Assembly: GCA_002412765.1 (NCBI GenBank)
Contig: DHVR01000080.1
Location: 1-57,940 of the forward strand
Source: Leptolinea sp. UBA5203
Lineage (GTDB): Bacteria > Chloroflexota > Anaerolineae > Anaerolineales > Anaerolineaceae
Reading direction: 5' to 3'
DNA: 57,940 nt
Part shown: piece by piece, positions 50,679 through 57,940 of the stretch
Position numbering within the stretch: the stretch's first letter is position 1
Layout: each line of letters starts with the position of its first letter
Notes under the pieces: generated by a model
Databases searched by the model: none
What the model saw: only the letters and a program-made list of their open reading frames with translations
Told to the model about the DNA's origin: nothing
Program-made: the position numbers and the translations under genes

Positions 50679-51287
50679 ATGAAAATCGATACCCAAGTCC
50701 GTTGTTATAATTTTCCATGCATGGATATCACCCCGGATTTACACCAGATGCCAAGCCTGGAGTTGGAGCCAAAATCCATCCGCATGCTGGTGATCTCTGA
50801 ATCCGTACCCGTTAATCCGGGAAATGACTATTATTCTCCTGGTAAACCTGCTTATGCACGAACCACTTTGTCTGTTTTTCGCAGCGCGGGTGTGCAGGCC
50901 GCTTCCATGCAGGATTTACTGGATCAGGGAATTTACTTCACCAGTGCCGTCAAATGCCCAAAAACTTCCTTTTCCATTCAGGTTGATACCATTAAGGAAT
51001 GTTCCCGTTTGTTGGAAAAAGAAGTGGCTCTTTTCCCTAATCTCAAGGTCATCCTGTTGATGGGGGAAGTGGCAGTCAAAGCCTTTAACAGTATCTCCAT
51101 CCGTGTCCACCAGCAGCGCGTCGTCCCGGATGGGCCGACCTATCAGGTCCGTGCCTGGAAGTTTGCCTTCAACGGCATCCGCGTTATGCCTTCTTATTCA
51201 CAAGTTGGCACGATAGATAAAAGTAAATACGGGACTATCGTCGAGGATATTGCCAAGGCGATGCAGTTGATGCTGGCGGAAGAATAA
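50679..51287 (+). CDS. Uracil-DNA glycosylase superfamily protein (putative)
   Basis: 202 residues. RMLVISESVPVNPGNDYYSPG resembles the first UDG motif region. FTSAVKCPKTSFSI and VILLMGEVAVKAFNSI fit the core beta-alpha fold, and VMPSYSQVG occupies the place of the usual HPS motif. The key His is therefore altered, so activity may differ. No Fe-S cysteines are arranged as in family 4/5 enzymes. SD ggagg is present. Possibly DNA repair or another nucleobase-linked role. Confidence 0.6.
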   Translation: MKIDTQVRCYNFPCMDITPDLHQMPSLELEPKSIRMLVISESVPVNPGNDYYSPGKPAYARTTLSVFRSAGVQAASMQDLLDQGIYFTSAVKCPKTSFSIQVDTIKECSRLLEKEVALFPNLKVILLMGEVAVKAFNSISIRVHQQRVVPDGPTYQVRAWKFAFNGIRVMPSYSQVGTIDKSKYGTIVEDIAKAMQLMLAEE

Positions 51288-51535
51288 TCAGTCAAGTTCC
51301 ACCAAATGATAATACTTTTATAAAACTACCTTGTACGATATTAACGCTTGCGATATTCCTGCCGCATATACGGCTTTTATGTCATTAATTATATCTATAT
51401 AGTCATATTTATTGGCATTTTATTCATAATCCTGGTTTGATCGATTACTATATTCATTGTCTTCTATGTTCACTGTTGATTTTATAGATCAGAGATGAAT
51501 TATTTTCCTTATTCGTTGAAAGTAAAGGAGTATGT

Positions 51536-51889
51536 ATGGGCGCAACATGGGTTGAACACAAGGGGAAACGGATATTATTGGTTAAGTATGGTGGTTTGAA
51601 ACCAGCAGAGATGCTGGATTTGATCCTTACGGCAACTCAAATGATTGTCGCAGAGAAATCGAACCAGGTTCTCAGTCTCACTGATGTGACTGATTGTTTT
51701 ATCAACAAAGAATTTACAGAACTTTCCAAAAAACAGGGAGCCATCTCTCTGCCGCTAACCAAAAAAGCAGCGATTGTGGGTGTGGTTGGCTTAAAGAGCA
51801 TTTTGTTGAGAGGTGTGAATGCATTTTCTCCTAAACCCAGAGTCCCGTTTGATACATTTGAGGCAGCTTTGGATTGGCTGGCTGAATAA
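51536..51889 (+). CDS. STAS/SpoIIAA-like domain protein
   Basis: 117 residues. Start TWVEHKGKRILLVKYGGLKPAEMLDLI, then VLSLTDVTDCFINKEF, AAIVGVVGLKSILLRGVNAF and FDTFEAALDWLAE. The alternating strands and helices with the terminal EAxxWL helix match SpoIIAA-like proteins. It resembles the one at 21743-22144 in length and ending. No partner gene is adjacent. SD aaaggag precedes the ATG by 6 nt. Confidence 0.6.
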   Translation: MGATWVEHKGKRILLVKYGGLKPAEMLDLILTATQMIVAEKSNQVLSLTDVTDCFINKEFTELSKKQGAISLPLTKKAAIVGVVGLKSILLRGVNAFSPKPRVPFDTFEAALDWLAE

Positions 51890-51915
51890 ACCGCCAGAAA
51901 TGGCTTAATCACACG

Positions 51916-51952
51916 AACCGCTCCCTGTCATCTGTTTTGGGAGCGGTTTTTT
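51916..51952 (+). terminator. Terminator after the STAS-like gene
   Basis: AACCGCTCCC (51916-51925) and GGGAGCGGTT (51939-51948) form a perfect 10-bp stem followed by T. Confidence 0.9.
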
Positions 51953-52112
51953 ATTGCAATGATTCACAGGGTATTTCCTAAAAATCTTACTTTGACTTAT
52001 AAATTTGAAGTTGCCTGCTAATGCGTTGAGGGATATTCTTGCGGTATCCATCCCTACTGCTCCATGGCAGACACGGGAAAACTGTCTACGGCTGGTCCAA
52101 GTCAGAATTTTT

Positions 52113-52141
52113 TTGACAAATGTTCATTTATATGTTAGGAT
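52113..52141 (+). promoter_or_regulatory. Promoter of the RNase J transcript
   Basis: TTGACA (52113-52118), a 17-bp spacer and TAGGAT (52136-52141). It predicts a leader of about 175 nt before the rnj start codon. Confidence 0.75.
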
Positions 52142-52160
52142 TATTAGTAGTATTAACACA

Positions 52161-52261
52161 GCCGGAGTTCCGGCCGATGAATGAAAAAAAGTGCGGTAGC
52201 CATTTGAATGGCATCTAACAGAGTTTCAGGGTCCCGGCCAAAGTATGGCAGGGATTTTTTA
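52161..52261 (+). promoter_or_regulatory. Attenuator-like leader with 13-codon ORF before RNase J
   Basis: Three elements are in order. A hairpin GCCGG-AGTT-CCGGC lies at 52161-52174. A small frame at 52177-52218 (ATG to TAA, peptide MNEKKCGSHLNGI) contains a second hairpin GCCATTTGAATGGC at 52199-52212. A terminator-like stem TCCCGGCC/GGCAGGGA at 52232-52254 is followed by six T. GCCGG of the first hairpin could also pair with CCGGC in the terminator arm, giving mutually exclusive folds. Regulation is inferred. Confidence 0.45.
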
Positions 52262-52323
52262 TTTACAGTTGAATCTAGCGGTCATACGTACCGTTGAAAA
52301 CGTACCAAGAGGTAGATCTTTAC

Positions 52324-53964
52324 ATGAAGACAGAAAAATTACGCATTATCCCATTGGGGGGATTAGGTGAAGTGGGCAAGAACATGATGGTATATCAATA
52401 CGGCAAAGAAATGATGATTGTCGATGTCGGGTTGATGTTCCCGTTCAATAATATGTTGGGGGTGGATTATATTATCCCGGATTTCCAATATCTAATGGAT
52501 AAAGGCGATCAAATTAAAGGTATCGTCATCACCCATGGTCATGAAGACCATATCGGGGCGATAACCCATATTGTGGAACATTTTAACGTGCCCATTTATG
52601 CCACACCGCTGACGCGCGGATTAATTGAAGTGAAGTTAGCGCGCGCAAACAAACTGGAAAATGTGGAACTCATCACCATCCGTGCCGGGGAGCGAGCCCA
52701 GATTGGGCCTTTCCAGGTGGATTTCTTCCATATGTGCCATTCCATTCCGGATGCCGTCGGCCTGGGGATTCAAACCCCCGCTGGTTTATTGGTTCATTCC
52801 GGCGATTACAAGTTTGACCAAACTCCTGTGGATGGGTGGACTGCGGATTTTGCCAAACTGGCTGAGTTCTCCAAACGGGGAGTGTTGGCCTTGTTGGCTG
52901 ATTCGACTAATGCGGATCATGCCGGTTGGACGCCTTCCGAGGCCGTGGTAGATAGTGCTCTCGAGCGTGTTTTTGCGGAGGCTCCGGGGCGAATCATTGT
53001 AGCGAGTTTTGCTTCCCTGGTTTCCCGAATGCAGCAAGTGGCCAATGCAACCATGAAACATGGCAAGAAACTGGCTTTCGCTGGGACTTCCATGGTGGAT
53101 AACTCCAAGATGGCCATGACTCTGGATTATCTGGATGTACCGGAGAAAAACCTGATCACAGTTGAGCAGGCGAACCGTATGCCGGAAAAACAGGTTGTAA
53201 TCATGTGTACCGGCTCTCAGGGTGAAGTAACCTCCATTATGGGGCGTCTGGCACGGGGAACCAATCGTCAGTTTGATATTAAACCAAAAGACACAATTGT
53301 GATCTCTTCTCATCCTATCCCAGGGAATGAGGAAAGCTATTATTACACCATCAACGCGCTGATTCGCCGCGGGGCGAATGTGATTTATGACCCCATTGAA
53401 TCGGTGCATGTGTCCGGGCATGCTAACCAGGAAGACATGAAATTATTAATCAACCTGGTCAAGCCGAAATACCTGATTCCCGTCCATGGCGAACTGCGTT
53501 TGTTAACCCAGCATGCCAGACTGGCTGAAAGCATGGGGATTCCCCATGAAAACATCCCGGTGGTTGAGAACGGGCAGGTTATTGAATTCTATAATAAAAA
53601 AATGAAATTGGCCGAACGGGTGCCGGGTGGTTATGTGTTTGTGGATGGTACGGGTGTTGGGGATGTGAGCATGCCGGTGATGCGCGAGCGCGAACAGCTC
53701 TCCCAGGACGGCATTGTGATCATTGATCTGCTGCTATATCAGAACAAGAATGAATTACGCAAGCCGCCGCAAATTGAAACCTTTGGTTTTATCTCTTTGA
53801 GTGAATCAGAAGGTTTGATGGAACCGCTGGTTGAAATTATTGAAAACATCGTTAAGAGTAATCGCGAAAATCTGAAAAGCAGCATTGAAAAAGCCACCAA
53901 ATCCCACTTCTTCAGCGAGACGCATCGCCGTCCTTGGGTGCGTGTAGTTATTAACGAAGTGTAG
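52324..53964 (+). CDS. rnj: Ribonuclease J
   Basis: 546 residues from ATG 52324 (MKTEKLRIIPLGGLGEVGKN), with agagg upstream; the frame from TTG 52294 is not supported by an SD. Metallo-beta-lactamase core HGHEDH (about 75-80), the beta-CASP region (VIVSSHPIPGNE-like VISSHPIPGNEESYYY, SVHVSGHANQEDMKLL) and LIPVHGELRLL. It has 5'-3' exonuclease and endonuclease activity on mRNA and rRNA precursors. It has a structured leader, and a terminator 22 bp after the stop. Confidence 0.96.
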   Translation: MKTEKLRIIPLGGLGEVGKNMMVYQYGKEMMIVDVGLMFPFNNMLGVDYIIPDFQYLMDKGDQIKGIVITHGHEDHIGAITHIVEHFNVPIYATPLTRGLIEVKLARANKLENVELITIRAGERAQIGPFQVDFFHMCHSIPDAVGLGIQTPAGLLVHSGDYKFDQTPVDGWTADFAKLAEFSKRGVLALLADSTNADHAGWTPSEAVVDSALERVFAEAPGRIIVASFASLVSRMQQVANATMKHGKKLAFAGTSMVDNSKMAMTLDYLDVPEKNLITVEQANRMPEKQVVIMCTGSQGEVTSIMGRLARGTNRQFDIKPKDTIVISSHPIPGNEESYYYTINALIRRGANVIYDPIESVHVSGHANQEDMKLLINLVKPKYLIPVHGELRLLTQHARLAESMGIPHENIPVVENGQVIEFYNKKMKLAERVPGGYVFVDGTGVGDVSMPVMREREQLSQDGIVIIDLLLYQNKNELRKPPQIETFGFISLSESEGLMEPLVEIIENIVKSNRENLKSSIEKATKSHFFSETHRRPWVRVVINEV

Positions 53965-53986
53965 GGTCTGGAGTATACGGACGTTG

Positions 53987-54022
53987 AAGGATCGCCTGAA
54001 ATATGGGGGTCCTTTTTTTTTA
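53987..54022 (+). terminator. Terminator after rnj
   Basis: AAGGATC (53987-53993) pairs with GGTCCTT (54008-54014) with one G-U, followed by nine T. Confidence 0.85.
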
Positions 54023-54389
54023 TCTTGTACCCTGAATTCCTTTCTTTTCTATTTGTAAAGCAGTATTTCTCGATAAACCATAATTTTCAGAGGAATAAGA
54101 TTAGAAACTCAGATTTTATTGAAATTCCAACAAACTGCATTTTATTACGATAATTTGAAAATTCTCAATGGGTTTATGTGGCAAAAGGGGTTGTCTAACA
54201 AAGTCAATATACATGGATGTCCCACCATATATACAGCAAAAAAAAACAGCCCCTACAGGTGGGTGCGACCCGCAGGATGCAAAACATATATATAAATAAA
54301 GGGTGAGCAAGGACTGCCTGATTTCTAGAGGACTTTGTTTTGTCAAACAAAAGGGATGGATCAATGAAGATCAGACCAGAGGAGACGGC
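54023..54389. other. AT-rich intergenic stretch, no gene seen
   Basis: Between the converging rnj and pcm genes. No frame has a credible SD or protein pattern. A small cccctacaggtgggtgcgacc segment at about 54252-54272 recalls REP fragments seen at 16010-16331. Otherwise nothing recognisable. Confidence 0.6.
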
Positions 54390-55040
54390 TTACTGCCATC
54401 CATCTCGTCCTTTCAGGGGAACAAACACGACTGGAAGAATGGATTCTACATGGTCTTTCCCGTTCTCACGGGTCCATAATTCCAGCATTTGTTGATGCCG
54501 TGCGCCAACCGGGATGACCATGCAGCCCTCATTTGTTAATTGTTCCAGCAAGGCTGAGGGAACAATGGGCGCCGCGGCGGTGACCAGGATGGCATCGAAA
54601 GTGAGGTTCCCTGGCCACCCAAGGCTTCCATCTGCGATGAGGTAGGTAATATTGGTGTATCCCAAGGCGCTGTTAACCCGTTGAGCCTGCCAGGCGAGCG
54701 CCGGGATGATTTCCATGGTGTAGACTTGCTTGAAGAGCAGGGAAAGCACTGCGGTCTGATATCCCGATCCGGTGCCGATCTCTAAGATTGTTTGTTGGGG
54801 CTGGGGATTGAGCGTTTCTGTCATCAACGCCACAATATACGGCTGGGAAATACTTTGATCGTAGGGCAAGGACACAGGAAAATCATCGTAAGCAAGGTGC
54901 TGATAACTTTGTAAAACATAGCGGTGTCGGGGAATATTTTGCATGGCTTGGATGACACCCTGATGGGTGATACCTCGTGCCATGATCTGATTTTTAATCA
55001 TCGATCCCCGTTGGGTATTAAAAGGTTCTTGATTGGACAT
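54390..55040 (-). CDS. pcm: Protein-L-isoaspartate O-methyltransferase
   Basis: 216 residues from ATG 55040 (SD gaggtg 5 nt upstream). Family segments are VQAMQNIPRHRYV-type start, LPYDQSISQPYIVALMTE and the SAM motif ILEIGTGSGYQTAVLSLL, then DAILVTAAAPIVPSALLEQL. It methylates isoaspartate in aged proteins, allowing repair. Last gene of the MBL-hypothetical-mutY-pcm operon, 27 bp after mutY. Confidence 0.95.
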   Translation of the reverse strand: MSNQEPFNTQRGSMIKNQIMARGITHQGVIQAMQNIPRHRYVLQSYQHLAYDDFPVSLPYDQSISQPYIVALMTETLNPQPQQTILEIGTGSGYQTAVLSLLFKQVYTMEIIPALAWQAQRVNSALGYTNITYLIADGSLGWPGNLTFDAILVTAAAPIVPSALLEQLTNEGCMVIPVGARHQQMLELWTRENGKDHVESILPVVFVPLKGRDGWQ

Positions 55041-55067
55041 AATCACCTCATCTGTGTCAGCTTAATT

Positions 55068-56132
55068 CTACAACTGATTGAGTCGAGATGCGATGAGACG
55101 ATCCACTTTTCCCATAGGGTATTGCGCCAGATTGATCAGGGGAACCCATTGCATGTCCTGAGCTTCTACAGGATGCGGAATACCGGAAATTATCTCGCAA
55201 AAGAAGGCATGCAGGGTGATTTTGAAATGGGTGAAAGCATGATCATAGACCCCAATTTCATCTTTTACCTGAACTTGAATGGTTAATTCTTCCTGTAACT
55301 CCCGTACCAGCGCCTGAGACAAGGTCTCATCGGTTTCAAGTTTTCCCCCAGGGAATTCCCATAAGCCGGCCAGCATGGCGCCTTCAGGGCGCTGACAGAG
55401 CAACACCTTCCCATCCTGTTGGATAACGCCGGCAGTAACGGTATAGTGGGGAATGGCGGCCTTTGTTTTACGCAGGGGAAGTTCGTTTTGCTTACCTGCC
55501 TGTTGAGCAAGACAATGCGCCTTAACCGGACAATCCTCACATTGTGGATTTTTAGGCAGACAGAGGGTGGCGCCTAAATCCATCAGGGCTTGGTTGAAAT
55601 CCCCTGCCTGGTCGATGGGGAGGAGTTTCTCTAGGGCCTGTTGACAGGCGGCATCAAAGGCGGGTGTGGCCAATAGAGTTTGGATGTTCATTAAACGGGC
55701 AATGACACGGCGGATGTTGCCGTCCATGGTCCACACAGGATGGTTGAAGGCGATGGAGGCGATGGCGCCGGCGGTATAGGCGCCGATGCCGGGAAGTAAG
55801 CGCAATTGGCTGGGTTGATCCGGAATCTCACCCTGATAGACATCCGCAATGAGTCTGGCGGCTTTATGCAGGTTTCTAGCCCGGCTGTAATAGCCCAATC
55901 CTTCCCAGACCATAAGCACATCCTGCTCACTGGCGGCAGCGAGAGTGGCGATATCGGGAAAGCGCTGCATCCATCGTTCAAAGTAGGGGATGACCGTATC
56001 CACGCGGGTTTGCTGTAGCATCATTTCGGAGATGAACGTGCGGTAAGGGGAGACAACTACCCGCCAGGGGAGCTGGCGGGCATGATTAGCATACCAAGTT
56101 AATAAATCGCTGGTTATGGGGGGATAAGGCAT
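55068..56132 (-). CDS. mutY: Adenine DNA glycosylase MutY
   Basis: 354 residues. Catalytic Glu in FISEMMLQQTRVDTVIPYF, helix-hairpin-helix LPGIGAYTAGAIASIA, Asp in VWTMDGNIRRVIARL, Fe-S cluster CLPKNPQCEDCPVKAHC (about 190-206). A C-terminal NUDIX-like 8-oxoG recognition domain (about 225-350, GLWEFPGGKLETDETLSQALVRE). It removes A opposite 8-oxoguanine. In an operon with pcm. Confidence 0.96.
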   Translation of the reverse strand: MPYPPITSDLLTWYANHARQLPWRVVVSPYRTFISEMMLQQTRVDTVIPYFERWMQRFPDIATLAAASEQDVLMVWEGLGYYSRARNLHKAARLIADVYQGEIPDQPSQLRLLPGIGAYTAGAIASIAFNHPVWTMDGNIRRVIARLMNIQTLLATPAFDAACQQALEKLLPIDQAGDFNQALMDLGATLCLPKNPQCEDCPVKAHCLAQQAGKQNELPLRKTKAAIPHYTVTAGVIQQDGKVLLCQRPEGAMLAGLWEFPGGKLETDETLSQALVRELQEELTIQVQVKDEIGVYDHAFTHFKITLHAFFCEIISGIPHPVEAQDMQWVPLINLAQYPMGKVDRLIASRLNQL

Positions 56133-56142
56133 GATTAGAAAA

Positions 56143-56445
56143 TTAGAATTGAAATCCCGGATGAATGGGAACCAATTTATGTTGATAATTTTTTACATAA
56201 TCCAATAAGCGGTTTTGCAGGCTAATCCAATCTGCGGATTGAATTTTAATTTTCGCTTCTGAGTAGGAATCATACACAGCGCCTACCTGGATCTGGGGTT
56301 GGTCTCCAAAGACCGTGGCCCAGGCATCTTCCACCATGAAACCCAAACGCTGAACACCGGGAATAAATTCACGCACGACAAATTCGAAATATTCCTGTTC
56401 GCGTTCCGGAATGATATCCCATGTCATGATGAGTTTGACGGACAA
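56143..56445 (-). CDS. Conserved small protein of unknown function
   Basis: 100 residues, no signal peptide or membrane segment. The MSVKLIMTWDIIPEREQEYFEFVVREF start with alternating helices recalls dimeric alpha-beta barrel (NIPSNAP/ABM-like) proteins, but I cannot assign a family. It lies 12 bp after the MBL gene and 10 bp before mutY, so it is co-transcribed with them. Confidence 0.65.
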   Translation of the reverse strand: MSVKLIMTWDIIPEREQEYFEFVVREFIPGVQRLGFMVEDAWATVFGDQPQIQVGAVYDSYSEAKIKIQSADWISLQNRLLDYVKNYQHKLVPIHPGFQF

Positions 56446-56457
56446 AGGAGATGCTCC

Positions 56458-57108
56458 TTACTGAGTTTTTGGGGTGAGCAGCATCACCACGGTTTCTTCA
56501 GGTAAATCCTTACTACCATTCAGCTTGAGACTTTCCTGAGGGGCTGCACCCGTGACGCCCATTTCTTTGAGAAATTTCTCCACTGTATCCAGGCTGATCT
56601 TGGATTCTTCCATGCCATAATGGATGGGAATCACAATTTGAGGATCCAGCAAACTGACGATTTCAACAGCTTTGGCCGCATTAACCGAGGATTGCCCTCC
56701 CACTGGAAGTAAGGCGATGTTGACTGGACCGAGAGACTCAATATCGGTTTGGGTTGGAACAGAATCAATGTTTCCCAGGTGGGCAATGTTGATTCCATTA
56801 TATTCAATAACATAAATGGTATTACGCGGTTTAGTTTCCGCACCGTTTTTGTGCCGTTTGTCAGCCGCACCCGTAATGAACACACCGCCTACTTCATATT
56901 CACCGGGACCTTGAATGATAAAAGGCTCCCCTTTAACCCCTTTGACAAAGTTATGGCCAGGGGAATCGTGGCTGATGGTGATGATATCGGCCTTGAGTTT
57001 AAGGGCGGTGAATCCTACAGAGTCTGAATCAAACGGATCACAAACGACGGTTGCTAGATTTCTTTCAGCAATTCGAACGCATGAGTGACCGTACCAAGTT
57101 AATTCCAT
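56458..57108 (-). CDS. MBL-fold metallohydrolase (UPF0173/UlaG-like)
   Basis: 216 residues. MELTWYGHSCVRIAE start with the first strand and His, then DIITISHDSPGHNF, a degenerate form of SHxHxDH, and VPIHYGM at the end. Most metal ligands are thus altered or missing, so activity is uncertain. The family as a whole includes uncharacterised hydrolases. First gene of the operon that continues with the hypothetical gene, mutY and pcm. Confidence 0.85.
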   Translation of the reverse strand: MELTWYGHSCVRIAERNLATVVCDPFDSDSVGFTALKLKADIITISHDSPGHNFVKGVKGEPFIIQGPGEYEVGGVFITGAADKRHKNGAETKPRNTIYVIEYNGINIAHLGNIDSVPTQTDIESLGPVNIALLPVGGQSSVNAAKAVEIVSLLDPQIVIPIHYGMEESKISLDTVEKFLKEMGVTGAAPQESLKLNGSKDLPEETVVMLLTPKTQ

Positions 57109-57241
57109 GATGCCTCCATTATCTGGTATGATTATACATTATATTACGGGATTTACAGAGAATCCAAAATCGCGATAATATGGTATAACTTAAGCACGAA
57201 ATACGCTTACGTAGTATGGTCAAACAGGTAATCAAAATACC

Positions 57242-57270
57242 TTGCCATATGGTCTGGGCTTTGGTATAAT
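57242..57270 (+). promoter_or_regulatory. Promoter for tRNA-Tyr, tRNA-Thr and tuf
   Basis: TTGCCA (57242-57247), a 17-bp spacer and TATAAT (57265-57270). It lies about 140 bp before the first tRNA. Confidence 0.8.
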
Positions 57271-57408
57271 TCAGCGCGCTGTATAAGAAGAAAACTGGAA
57301 TTTGAGAATCGAATAATCAAGAGGTGCAAGCGGGTTTGCTTGAGTTGTAGAACGAAAAGAAAACGTTCGGCAATTGACGCAAGCTACTTGTAGCTTGAAA
57401 AAGACAAT

Positions 57409-57491
57409 GGGCGGTTACCCAAGTGGACAAAGGGGCCTGACTGTAAATCAGCTGGCAGACGCCTTCGGAGGTTCGAATCCTTCACCGCCCA
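57409..57491 (+). tRNA. tRNA-Tyr (anticodon GTA)
   Basis: 83 nt. Acceptor stem GGGCGGT/ACCGCCC, anticodon stem-loop ctgactGTAaatcag, a long variable arm (class II) and T-loop GGTTCGAATCC. CCA is not encoded. The first of two tRNAs before tuf. Confidence 0.95.
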
Positions 57492-57541
57492 CTGGTCGTT
57501 TGACCACCAGACTCCGTTTGGTGGGTTTGGAAAAACGGCAT

Positions 57542-57614
57542 GCCCTCATAGCTCAGTTGGTAGAGCGCGTTCTTGGTAAGAACGAGGTCATGGGTTCGAA
57601 TCCCATTGAGGGCT
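57542..57614 (+). tRNA. tRNA-Thr (anticodon GGT)
   Basis: 73 nt. Acceptor stem GCCCTCA/TGAGGGC, D arm gctcagttggtagagc, anticodon stem CGTTC/GAACG with loop ttGGTaa, and T arm gggttcgaatccc. CCA is not encoded. It lies 50 bp after tRNA-Tyr and 60 bp before tuf. Confidence 0.96.
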
Positions 57615-57674
57615 CTGTCTGCCGATTTTACCTTTAATCAGAGTTAGTCTTCTTTTACCAGGAGAGAGAGAATA

Positions 57675-57940
57675 ATGGCAAAAGCAAAATTTGATCGATC
57701 AAAACCACATCTGAATGTGGGAACAATGGGTCATATTGACCACGGTAAAACGACATTGACAGCGGCAATCACAAAATATTGCAGCTTCCTTGGCGGTGCA
57801 GATTTCCGCGCATATGACCAGATTGATAACGCACCTGAAGAACGTGCCCGTGGCATCACCATTAATATTGCCCATGTGGAATATTCAACAGGGAATCGGC
57901 ATTATGCTCATGTGGATATGCCGGGTCACCGTGACTATAT
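57675..57940 (+). CDS. tuf: Elongation factor Tu, N-terminal part (cut by window end)
   Basis: The first 88 codons show MAKAKFDRSKPHLNVGTMGHIDHGKTTL, with the P-loop GHIDHGKT and the switch I region RGITINIAHVEY, then DMPGHRDY (G3). EF-Tu delivers aminoacyl-tRNA to the ribosome. SD ggagagag precedes the ATG. The tRNA-Tyr/Thr-tuf order is a common bacterial arrangement. The rest is outside the window. Confidence 0.97.
   Translation, partial: MAKAKFDRSKPHLNVGTMGHIDHGKTTLTAAITKYCSFLGGADFRAYDQIDNAPEERARGITINIAHVEYSTGNRHYAHVDMPGHRDY

Noticed and set aside
53000..53421. Minus-strand frame inside rnj
   Set aside because: Antisense to conserved RNase J segments, no SD, no family resemblance.
54116..54364. 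82-codon minus-strand frame between rnj and pcm
   Set aside because: AT-rich region without an SD or protein-like pattern. It appears to be non-coding.

Overview
The window looks like chromosome of an anaerobic, fermentative member of the Chloroflexota, most likely class Anaerolineae. This is inferred from gene content and protein flavour, not from a search. The signs are a one-piece pyruvate:ferredoxin oxidoreductase, lysine 2,3-aminomutase, lipoproteins with Thr/Pro-rich linkers, a sortase without obvious Firmicute context, a phenylalanyl-tRNA synthetase operon under a T-box, and an HrcA/CIRCE heat-shock operon. GC content is moderate. There is no phage and no CRISPR array. Mobile DNA is limited to small repeats, one RAYT-type transposase and one DUF559 gene set among inverted repeats.

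Layout. 1-640: 3' end of 23S rRNA, 5S rRNA and terminator. 640-1436: rpsU-infA behind a consensus promoter and a leader with a hairpin. 1451-12686 (minus strand): a dihydroorotate dehydrogenase-like protein with nifJ, a NUDIX hydrolase, a LysM lipoprotein, a four-gene NMT1/THI5-type ABC transporter operon led by a fused IclR-flavoprotein regulator, then a sortase with a 56-residue membrane protein. 13042-15990: orphan HPt protein and rpsB-tsf-pyrH. 16010-22144: a 102-bp tandem repeat, a beta-propeller lipoprotein, two zinc-ribbon membrane proteins, a Fic protein, an isoprenoid-synthase-like protein and a STAS-like protein. 22244-23105: repeat cluster around DUF559. 23124-27091: T-box and pheST. 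27148-30446: aldo/keto reductase, kamA and a MazF-type toxin-antitoxin pair. 30547-32508: chrB-MFS pair with a paired operator. 32625-38467: hrcA-grpE-dnaK-dnaJ-prmA. 38675-45908: a second aldo/keto reductase, a Nim-type flavoprotein, a dnaJ-like/htrA/release-factor-like operon and a hybrid-sensor-like histidine kinase. 45915-51952: transposase, methyltransferase, DNPH1, pncB and accessory genes. 52113-57108: RNase J with a structured leader, then a minus-strand MBL-hypothetical-mutY-pcm operon. 57242-57940: tRNA-Tyr, tRNA-Thr and the start of tuf.

How the genes work together. Two proteostasis units stand out. The CIRCE-controlled hrcA-grpE-dnaK-dnaJ set is classical. The second unit joins a CbpA-like J-protein, a lipoprotein HtrA protease and a bacterial homologue of archaeo-eukaryotic release factor 1. 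Translation genes occur in four blocks (rRNA/rpsU/infA, rpsB/tsf, pheST, tRNA/tuf). Repair and salvage genes (mutY, pcm, UDG-like, DNPH1, NUDIX, pncB) are scattered but in part co-transcribed.

The least ordinary signals are: the dnaJ-htrA-baeRF operon with an apparently leaderless start and an altered GGQ loop; a REP hairpin embedded in the transposase reading frame; the DUF559 gene inside a nested inverted-repeat cluster; an attenuator-like leader with a 13-codon ORF before RNase J; a chrB promoter clamped between two inverted 18-bp operators; and the IclR-PNPOx fusion heading an ABC transporter operon.
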